From assembly GCF_017356015.1 (NCBI RefSeq), contig NZ_JAFIQV010000026.1:1-64000 (forward strand): a stretch of DNA of 64,000 nucleotides, written 5' to 3'. Shown here piece by piece: positions 57,750 to 64,000 of the stretch. Position numbers and translations under genes: made by a program. The DNA comes from Azospirillum sp. SYSU D00513 (GTDB lineage: Bacteria > Pseudomonadota > Alphaproteobacteria > Azospirillales > Azospirillaceae). Each line of letters opens with the position of its first letter. Within the stretch, counting starts at the first letter, position 1. The notes beneath the pieces are model-generated. The model saw only the letters and a list, made by a program, of their open reading frames with translations. It did not search any database and was not told where the DNA came from.

Positions 57750-59087
57750 TTAAACCTCCGCAATGCTCGCCCCCAGTCCATTCATCAAACCGACGAAACC
57801 CGGAAAACTCGTGTCGATAAAGGCGCCATCATCCACCTGGACAGGTTCGGACGTGGCCATGCCCAGAACGAGGAAGCTCATGGCGATGCGGTGGTCCATC
57901 GCGGTGGCGACCGTGGCGCCGCCCTGCGGCGGGCGGCCGGTGCCGTGGACGGTCAGGCTGTCGTCGGCCCCGACCTCCACCTTGACGCCGCAGCGCGTCA
58001 GCCCTTCCGCGACCATGGAGAGCCGGTCGCTCTCCTTCACGCGCAACTCCTTCAGGCCGAGCATGACGGTCGTGCCCTCGGCGCAGGCCGCCGCCGCCGC
58101 CAGGACCGGATACTCGTCGATCATGCTGGGCGCGCGGTCGGCCGGCACAACGACACCCTTCAGGGGGCCATGCTTCACCCGCAGGTCGGCGACCGGCTCG
58201 CCCGCCTGGTCGCGGCGGTTCTCGAAGGCGATTGAACCGCCCATTTCCAGCAGCGTGTCGTACAGGCCGGTGCGGCGCGGGTTCATGCCGACGTCGCGCA
58301 GGACCAGCTCCGAGCCGGGGCGCAGCAGCGCCGCCACCGCCGGGAAGGCGGCCGAGCTGGGGTCGGACGGCACGAAGATCTCGCGGGCGGTCAGCTCCGG
58401 CTGGCCGGTGACGGAAACGGCGAGCGCGCCGTCCGCCATGCGCTCCGTCGTCACGGTGGCGCCGAAATGGCGCAGCATCAGCTCGGTGTGGTCGCGGGTC
58501 GGCTCCGCCTCGATCACGGTGGTGATGCCGGCGGTGTTCAGGCCGCAGAGGATGATCGCCGACTTCACCTGGGCCGAGGCGACCGGCAGCCGGTAGGTGA
58601 CCGGGATGGTCTGGTCCGACCCGACCACGGCGAGCGGCAGCCGCCCGCCGCCGCGCCCGACGAAGCGCGCGCCCATCTGCTCCAGCGGCGTGGTCACGCG
58701 CGCCATCGGGCGCTTGTTGAGGGAGGCGTCGCCGGTGAAGACGCTGGTGATCGGGTGCGCCGCGACCAGCCCCATCAGCAGGCGTGCCGCCGTGCCGCTG
58801 TTGCCCATGTCCAGCACCTGCGCCGGCTCCCGCAGGCCGCCCAGCCCGACGCCGCGCACGCGCCAGACGCCGTCGGCGTCGCGCTCGGCCTCCGCCCCCA
58901 GAAGCCGCATGGCGGCGGCCGTGTGCAGCACGTCCTCGCCCTCCAGCAGCCCATGGATGACGGTCTCGCCGACCGCCACCGCGCCCAGCATCAGCGACCG
59001 GTGCGAGATCGACTTGTCGCCCGGCACACGCAGGGTGCCTTTGAGCGCGCCGGTGGAGGACGAGCGCAACGGCTTCGCCAGCGACAT
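57750..59087 (-). CDS. aroA: 3-phosphoshikimate 1-carboxyvinyltransferase (EPSP synthase)
   Basis: This 445-residue shikimate-pathway enzyme has the PEP/S3P-binding [29 protein letters not shown], the central [17 protein letters not shown] and [15 protein letters not shown]. The N-terminal and loop wording fits class II (Agrobacterium CP4-like) enzymes. Residues ahead of MSLAKPL are not family-like, so ATG 59087 is the start. Confidence 0.95.
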   Translation of the reverse strand: MSLAKPLRSSSTGALKGTLRVPGDKSISHRSLMLGAVAVGETVIHGLLEGEDVLHTAAAMRLLGAEAERDADGVWRVRGVGLGGLREPAQVLDMGNSGTAARLLMGLVAAHPITSVFTGDASLNKRPMARVTTPLEQMGARFVGRGGGRLPLAVVGSDQTIPVTYRLPVASAQVKSAIILCGLNTAGITTVIEAEPTRDHTELMLRHFGATVTTERMADGALAVSVTGQPELTAREIFVPSDPSSAAFPAVAALLRPGSELVLRDVGMNPRRTGLYDTLLEMGGSIAFENRRDQAGEPVADLRVKHGPLKGVVVPADRAPSMIDEYPVLAAAAACAEGTTVMLGLKELRVKESDRLSMVAEGLTRCGVKVEVGADDSLTVHGTGRPPQGGATVATAMDHRIAMSFLVLGMATSEPVQVDDGAFIDTSFPGFVGLMNGLGASIAEV

Positions 59088-59200
59088 GGAAAAACCCTCG
59101 AAATGGATGAACTCGGCCGGATTACCTATCACAGCCCTCCCGGCGATGCGACTCCCGTCAGCGCGGCGGCACCACCCTGGAGCGTGTGCGGAACGCGGGC

Positions 59201-59236
59201 AAAAAGAGACCGCCACGGGGTTGCCCCCGGGCGGTC
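59201..59236 (-). terminator. terminator/attenuator between ggt and aroA
   Basis: On the minus strand GACCGCC-loop-GGCGGTC is followed by TCTTTTTG, 150 bp after the ggt stop and 110 bp before the aroA start. The 302-bp gap (59088-59389) also has an AT-rich stretch with TTTACG and TAAGAT boxes that might be an aroA promoter, in which case the hairpin would be an attenuator. Confidence 0.65.
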
Positions 59237-59389
59237 CAAGTTCGGGAAAATTCCCATGCCAAAAATGGAGGAGTGCACGAAGTGCAACATCCTTGTAATC
59301 TTATTATCGTTAACGAGGCGTAAAGATGCGCCCTTTTTATCGCACCTAGCCTTAATTGCAGAGCCGCTGCACGCCCGCCGACCGCCGGT

Positions 59390-61141
59390 TCAGTCCCCGA
59401 TCGCGACGCCCTCACGCCGGGTGTCGGCGCCGCCGGACAGCCCGTCCGGCGTGACGATGATCGCCTGGGTGCCGGAGGTCATGTCCATCAGCTCGACCCT
59501 GTGGCCCCGCGCCTCCAGCGCAGACACCCAGCCCTCCGCCTCGGTCCCCCTCTCCAGCTCGGTCGGGCCGTTGCGGCTGCCGAAATTGGCGAGGTCCACC
59601 GCTTCCTGCGGGTCCATGTCCCAGTCGAGCAACGCCACCAGCGTCTTGGCCACGAAATTGGCGATGGCGCTGCCACCGGGGGAGCCGACCGTGGCAAGGA
59701 GGCTGCCGTCCCCACGGAACACCAGCATCGGCGCCATGGTGCTGCGCGGGCGCTTGCCCGGCTCCACCCGGTTGGCGACCGGCTTGCCCTCGACCTCCGG
59801 GGTGAAGGCGAAGTCGGTCAGCTCGTTGTTCAGCAGGAAGCCCCGCACCATGATGCGCGAGCCGAAGCCGCCCTCGATCGTGGTGGTCATGGAGACGGCG
59901 TTGCCCTGCCCGTCCACGACGGAGATGTGGCTGGTTCCGTTCTCGACCGCCTCCGCCAGGCCCCAGTGGCGCGTTTCGCGGTGGGGCGGCTCGCCCGGCT
60001 TCGCCTCCCCCATCGAACGCCCGCCCATCTGCGCCGCCCGCCCACGCAGATATCCGGCGTCGAGCAGGCCCTTCAGCGGCACCCGCACGAAATCCGGGTC
60101 GGCGAGGTAGAGGGCGCGGTCCGCGTAGGCGAGCCGCCCGGCCTCGGAAAACCAATGCACCGCCAGGGGCATGTCGGCGCGCAGCCGCCCCATGTCCTTG
60201 CCCTCCAGCATCGCCAGCATCTGGAGGATGGCGACCGGGCCGGAGCTGGGCGGCCCCATGCCGCAGAGCCGGTAGGCGCGGTAGCTGCCGCAGACCGGCT
60301 CGCGCTCCTTCACCGCATAGCCCTTCAGATCCTCCGCCGTCAGGTCGCCGGGATGGGCCGGGTGCGCGCGGACGGCCGCCACGATGTCCCCGGCGATGGG
60401 TTCCTCGTAGAAGGCCGCCGCTCCCCCTCGTGCGATGGCACGCAGCGTGTCGGCGAAGGCGGGATTGCGCAGCACATGGCCGACCGGCCTGGGCGTGCCG
60501 TCGGGCTGGTAGAAATAGGCGCGCGCCGCCGGGTCGCGGGCGAGATAAGCGTCCTGGCCGAGAAGGCCGTTCAGCCGTGGGCTCACCGGGAAGCCGTCCT
60601 CGGCAAGTTGGATCGCCCGCTCGAACAGCGCTGGCCAGGGAAGCCGCCCGTGCCGGGCGTGGGCATGCTCCAGCAGCCGCACCAGCCCCGGCACGCCGAC
60701 GGACCGGCCACTGGCCACCGCCTCCATGAAGGGCATGGGCGTGCCGTCGGGGCGGAGGAAGCGGTCGGGCCGGGCCGCCGCCGGGGCCGTCTCGCGGCCG
60801 TCGTAGCTGGTGACCCGCTTTGTCGCCGCGTCGTAATGGACCAGGAAGGCGCCGCCGCCGATCCCGGAGCTTTGCGGCTCCACGAGGTTGAGGACGAGCT
60901 GCACGGCGATGGCCGCGTCCACCGCGCTGCCGCCGGCGCGCAGGGCCGCGCGCCCGGCCTCGGCCGCCAGCGGGTTGGCGGCGGCCACCATGCTGCCCGC
61001 CGCCGTGGCGACCGCCTGCCGGCCGCGTCCCGTTGCCCCCTCCGGGGCGGGGGCGAGCTGGGCCGACGCCAGGGGCGCGGAGGCGGTCAGGAGAAGTGCC
61101 GCGAGAAGGATCTTCCGGAGGATGCCGGGATGGCGCTGCAT
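59390..61141 (-). CDS. ggt: gamma-glutamyltransferase
   Basis: This 583-residue periplasmic enzyme is made as one chain that self-cleaves before the catalytic Thr in ENGTSHISVVD (~residue 390). A signal peptide lies at residues 1-27 (KILLAALLLTASAPLASA). Other motifs are AGGSAVDAAIAVQLVLNLVE, GGGAFLVHYD, GMGPPSSG and GSPGGSAIANFV. It hydrolyses or transfers the gamma-glutamyl group of glutathione. The ATG at 61141 follows GGGAGGAACAC. Confidence 0.95.
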   Translation of the reverse strand: MQRHPGILRKILLAALLLTASAPLASAQLAPAPEGATGRGRQAVATAAGSMVAAANPLAAEAGRAALRAGGSAVDAAIAVQLVLNLVEPQSSGIGGGAFLVHYDAATKRVTSYDGRETAPAAARPDRFLRPDGTPMPFMEAVASGRSVGVPGLVRLLEHAHARHGRLPWPALFERAIQLAEDGFPVSPRLNGLLGQDAYLARDPAARAYFYQPDGTPRPVGHVLRNPAFADTLRAIARGGAAAFYEEPIAGDIVAAVRAHPAHPGDLTAEDLKGYAVKEREPVCGSYRAYRLCGMGPPSSGPVAILQMLAMLEGKDMGRLRADMPLAVHWFSEAGRLAYADRALYLADPDFVRVPLKGLLDAGYLRGRAAQMGGRSMGEAKPGEPPHRETRHWGLAEAVENGTSHISVVDGQGNAVSMTTTIEGGFGSRIMVRGFLLNNELTDFAFTPEVEGKPVANRVEPGKRPRSTMAPMLVFRGDGSLLATVGSPGGSAIANFVAKTLVALLDWDMDPQEAVDLANFGSRNGPTELERGTEAEGWVSALEARGHRVELMDMTSGTQAIIVTPDGLSGGADTRREGVAIGD

Positions 61142-61287
61142 GTGTTCCTCCCTACGGGTGTGGGACAGAGCGTGGGGATCAACCCGTAAGCCGCCCATGT
61201 CCGGCGCGAACTTTTTTTTGACAAGCGCCCGCTGGCATGGCAAAGGGCGCCACTTGAGAAATTCCCGGAAATCTACGGAGGATTGGC

Positions 61288-61677
61288 GTGGCCAAACCCG
61301 AATGGGGCGTCAAGCGCATCTGCCCGAATTGCGGCGCGCGCTATTACGACATGCGCAAGGACCCGCCGGTGTGCCCGTCTTGCGGCGCGCAGTTCGACCC
61401 GGAGGCCCTGCTGAAGTCGCGCAAGGCCCGCCCGGCCCCCGCCGACGAGGTGGTCAAGAAGGCCGCCCCGGTCGATGACGAGGATGTCGAGAGGGAGACC
61501 GAGGACGAGGTCGAAGTCGATGAGGTCGAAGACGACGTCGAGGTCGAGGATGACGTCGAGGTCGAGGACGCCGCCGAGGACGAGGAGGACGTGCTGATCG
61601 AGGACACCTCCGAGCTGGGCGAGGACGACATGGACGAGGTCGTGGACGTCGACGACGAGAACGAGGAGGAGCGCTGA
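61288..61677 (+). CDS. TIGR02300 family (FYDLN acid) protein
   Basis: This is a 129-residue protein. The N-terminal zinc-ribbon-like part has two Cys pairs (KRICPNCGARYYDM and PPVCPSCGAQF). The rest is an extreme acidic tail (Glu/Asp/Val, residues ~60-129). It matches the alphaproteobacterial TIGR02300 family, of unknown role. The start is GTG 61288 behind ACGGAGGA. It precedes tRNA-Ala. Confidence 0.9.
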   Translation: MAKPEWGVKRICPNCGARYYDMRKDPPVCPSCGAQFDPEALLKSRKARPAPADEVVKKAAPVDDEDVERETEDEVEVDEVEDDVEVEDDVEVEDAAEDEEDVLIEDTSELGEDDMDEVVDVDDENEEER

Positions 61678-61813
61678 GGCGCTTTTCCCAAAAGCCGGAC
61701 GGGGTCGGGAAAAAAGTTTCGGAGGGGCGAATATTTCTCTTGCGCCTGCCCCCCGATCTGACGATTATCCCGCTCCACCGGCGCCGGCCGAAAGGCAGGC
61801 ACCCCAGAGTTCC

Positions 61814-61889
<76 letters not shown>

Positions 61890-61892
61890 AAT

Positions 61893-61934
61893 CAACGAAG
61901 GGCTCGGTCAGATCTGACCGGGCCCTTCGTCGTT
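61893..61934 (+). terminator. terminator after tRNA-Ala
   Basis: AACGAAGGGC and GGTCAGATCTGACC fold with GGGCCCTTCGTCG into a long stem followed by TTTCC, right after the tRNA. Confidence 0.75.
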
Positions 61935-61985
61935 TCCGGCATTTACGTTTCCGGCATCCGCACACCGCACCGAAAGGTCCCGGCC

Positions 61986-62270
61986 ATGGCCAGCATCCCG
62001 ACCGCCGCCACCACCATGGGCACGCTGAACCGGGAGAACCCCGCAGCGCTGGAACGCCTGTCCTACCTGCACCCGGCCTTCGCCCCCGGCATGGACATCC
62101 CGCCGGAGGTGACGCTGGAACAGATGGCCGGCGCCACCGGCCTGCCGCTCGACGCCGTCCTGGTGACCGCCCGCGGCGAGATGCGCGTCACCATGCCCGA
62201 GGGCGGCTGCGGCCCCGGCTGCTCCTGCGTCGGCGAGGGTGTCAGCGCGGGTGGCGCTTGCGTCCACTGA
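61986..62270 (+). CDS. small Cys-rich C-terminal protein, unknown
   Basis: In this 94-residue protein, the first 65 residues (TLNRENPAALERLSYLHPAF, then PPEVTLEQMAGATGLPLDAV) look like a small helical domain. The C-terminus GGCGPGCSCVGEGVSAGGAC has four cysteines in a CxxxCxC...C spacing followed by His, suited to a metal or Fe-S site. No family is recognised. It is convergent with the MoeA-type gene and may relate to metal-cofactor metabolism by proximity only. Confidence 0.6.
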   Translation: MASIPTAATTMGTLNRENPAALERLSYLHPAFAPGMDIPPEVTLEQMAGATGLPLDAVLVTARGEMRVTMPEGGCGPGCSCVGEGVSAGGACVH

Positions 62271-62320
62271 TTCTTCTTTTTCCCTCAAACGCCGGGCGCG
62301 GCCATCCGGCCGCTTGGCTT

Positions 62321-62380
62321 CGCGGTCACGTGACCGCGGGCCGCGGTCGCGGCCTCCAACGGCCAAAAGGCCGTTGGTTT
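62321..62380. terminator. palindrome and terminator between convergent genes
   Basis: CGCGGTCACGTGACCGCG (62321-62338) is a perfect palindrome. CCAACGGCC-AAAA-GGCCGTTGG (62356-62377) followed by TTT ends the plus-strand transcript just at the stop of the MoeA-like gene. Confidence 0.65.
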
Positions 62381-64000
62381 CACCGCCGGAAGCCGAACCC
62401 CGCCAGCGCCTCGGCCACGGCGGGGTCTTCCAGCGCGGCGAGGAAGCGCTTCACCGCCGGGCGGTCCAGCCGGTCGCGCGGGATGATGAAGTCGTAATGC
62501 TCCTCCTGCAGCGGCAGGAACCCCAGCCCATACAGGTTCGCGACGCTGTCGATGGCGACACCCCAGTCGGCGCGGCCCTGCGCCACGGCGGCGGCCACGG
62601 CGTTGTGCGACTTGGCCTGCGACCAGTAGCCGGCGGGGCGCGCCGGCCCCAGCATGCGGTCGGTGAGGATGCGGGTGCCGCTGCCGGCGTTGCGGTTGAT
62701 CATGATGAGGTCGGCGTCATCCGCCGCGGCCCGCGCCGCCGCCTCCGCGCCACGCCCCTCGAAGCGGGGATCGCCCCGGCGGAACAGGACGCCCTGGTTG
62801 CGGCGGTAGCCGGGGACCAGCTCCAGCGCCGATGTCAGGAAGGGGCGGTTGTATTCCCCGCTCTTCGGGTCCATCAGGTGGACGGGCGCCACGTCGCACT
62901 CCCCGCGCCGGGCGGCGGCGAGGCCGCCCATGGAGCCGAGGTTCAGCGCCTTGACCGACAGCCCCTCCCCCGCCATGCGGCCGAGGATTGCGTCGAGCCC
63001 GACGCAATGGCTGCCGATGACGATCAGGTCGGCCGGGCCGGCGTCGCGGCCCAGCAGCTGGACAGACACGGGCGTGCCGGCCTCCACCGCCTCGGCCTGG
63101 GCGTCCACCGCGATGAAGCCGTCGGCCTGGCTGAAGGCGGTGACGGCGCCGGAGCCCTTGGCGAGCGGGTAGGCCGCCAGTTCCCCGCCGGCCCCGCGCA
63201 CCAGCGACACCATCGCATATTCGGTCCGCCCCCGCTCCGACGCCAGCCGCACGGGCAGCGAGGCCGGCACCGTCTCCGCCGCCTCGGGCGGCAGGCCGGC
63301 CAATGCGCGGATCACCGGCGCCACGAACTCGTGGAAGGTGAACATGGCCGAGGTCGGGAAGCCCGGCAGCACGGCCACCGGCTTGCCCCCGGTGACCGCG
63401 AGGCAGAGCGGCTTGCCCGGCTTCAGCGCCACGCCATGCACGACGATGCCGGGATCGCTCAGCCCTTCCAGGATGCGGTGCGACAGGTCGCCGGCCCCCT
63501 TGGACGTGCCGCCCGACAGCAGCAGCGCATCGCAGGCCAGCCCCTCGGCGACGAGGCGGGACAGGCTCTCCTCCTCGTCGCGGGCGATGCCCAGCGGCAC
63601 CGGCTCCCCGCCCAGCTCCTCCACGGCGGCGGCCAGCACGGCGCCGTTGCTGTCATAGACGCCGCCCGGCCGCATCGGCTCGCCCGGCGCCAGGATCTCG
63701 TCGCCGGTGGAGAGGATGGCGACGCGCGGGCGGCGGACCACCGCCAGCTCGGCCCGGCCTATGGCGGCCAGCACCGCGATCTCGCGCGAGGTCAGCCGCT
63801 GGCCGCGCCGCAGCACCGTCTCCCCCCGCCCGATGTCCGAACCGGTGGCCGCGACGAAGGCGCCGGGCATGGCGGGCCGGCGGATCTCGACCGACAGGCT
63901 GCCGTCCTCGTCGCGCACGTCGGTCTGCTCGACCATCACCACGGCGTCGGCCCCGCGCGGCAGCATGCCGCCGGTCGCGATCACCGTCGCGGTGCCGGGG
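62380..64000 (-). CDS. MoeA-type molybdopterin protein fused to a periplasmic-binding-like domain (partial)
   Basis: At least 540 residues; the N-terminus is beyond the right edge. The first part is MoeA-like (MLPRGADAVVMVEQTDV, LSTGDEILAPGEPMRPGGVY, LLLSGGTSKGAGD, ALKPGKPLCLAV, VLPGFPTSAMF), the family inserting molybdenum into molybdopterin. The last ~220 residues (LIVIGSHCVGLDAILGRMA, NRNAGSGTRILTD, DFIIPRDRLDRPAVKRFL) are a type 2 periplasmic-binding-like domain. This fusion is known in bacteria and may sense an anion or cofactor. It is transcribed towards the Cys-rich gene. Confidence 0.88.
   Translation of the reverse strand, partial: PGTATVIATGGMLPRGADAVVMVEQTDVRDEDGSLSVEIRRPAMPGAFVAATGSDIGRGETVLRRGQRLTSREIAVLAAIGRAELAVVRRPRVAILSTGDEILAPGEPMRPGGVYDSNGAVLAAAVEELGGEPVPLGIARDEEESLSRLVAEGLACDALLLSGGTSKGAGDLSHRILEGLSDPGIVVHGVALKPGKPLCLAVTGGKPVAVLPGFPTSAMFTFHEFVAPVIRALAGLPPEAAETVPASLPVRLASERGRTEYAMVSLVRGAGGELAAYPLAKGSGAVTAFSQADGFIAVDAQAEAVEAGTPVSVQLLGRDAGPADLIVIGSHCVGLDAILGRMAGEGLSVKALNLGSMGGLAAARRGECDVAPVHLMDPKSGEYNRPFLTSALELVPGYRRNQGVLFRRGDPRFEGRGAEAAARAAADDADLIMINRNAGSGTRILTDRMLGPARPAGYWSQAKSHNAVAAAVAQGRADWGVAIDSVANLYGLGFLPLQEEHYDFIIPRDRLDRPAVKRFLAALEDPAVAEALAGFGFRR

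Overview
The window is GC-rich (roughly 70%), densely packed chromosomal DNA from an alphaproteobacterium. The gene set fits a Rhodospirillales/Azospirillum-like organism: an mdh-sucC-sucD-sucA-sucB run, an aroA-cmk-rpsA-ihfB run, DUF2336, TIGR02300 and TIGR01459 family genes, and several c-di-GMP proteins. The genus is inferred from gene content and order only.

Layout. At the extreme left is the 5' end of a group II intron directly behind the terminator of a tRNA-Ser(GGA) gene. From 0.3 to 14.7 kb lie chromosomal genes: an ABHD10-like hydrolase, a TIGR01459 HAD phosphatase, a ribbon-helix-helix regulator, two exported proteins (one with paired SH3 domains), Ohr, a PBP1-type peptidoglycan synthase, an SDR, infC (no ATG start), thrS, an orphan HigA, a degenerate EAL protein, pyrD and DUF952. 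From 14.76 to 17.4 kb is an accessory patch. It holds a textbook sigma-54 promoter with paired upstream dyads driving a 72-aa protein, a Nif11-like leader peptide gene, a free-standing sigma region-4-like gene and an AT-rich RTX repeat protein.

From 17.4 to 33.8 kb, all phage genes are on the minus strand and form a podovirus (T7-like) virion module. In transcription order it encodes two small proteins, a polyproline protein, the portal/head-tail connector, a Bbp19-like protein, scaffold, capsid, a small virion protein, a gp11-like adaptor, a tail hub protein (frameshifted), an internal virion protein, tail fibre, large terminase, a lysis membrane protein and a SleB-type endolysin. There is no integrase, replication gene, phage RNA polymerase or recognisable small terminase, so it looks like a remnant or a domesticated particle locus. 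Between scaffold and capsid sit a GGDEF-EAL protein, a small membrane protein, and a promoter followed by two hairpins that looks like a small RNA with an anti-Shine-Dalgarno loop. An S24-type repressor follows on the right.

From 34.8 to 45.3 kb are a small predicted leaderless gene, DUF2336, an exported protein and the TCA genes mdh, sucC, sucD, sucA and sucB, which share a strong final terminator. A nested palindromic repeat follows. From 45.8 to 54.6 kb come upp, a zinc-responsive-type diguanylate cyclase, DUF2165, trpF-pyrF, a stress-type DUF2382 cluster behind an EcfG-like promoter, a flavin oxidase/ornithine-cyclodeaminase-like pair and a LapA-like membrane protein. From 54.7 to 59.1 kb is the classical aroA-cmk-rpsA-ihfB set. 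The right end has ggt, TIGR02300, tRNA-Ala(GGC), a Cys-rich small protein and a MoeA/periplasmic-binding-domain fusion that runs off the edge.
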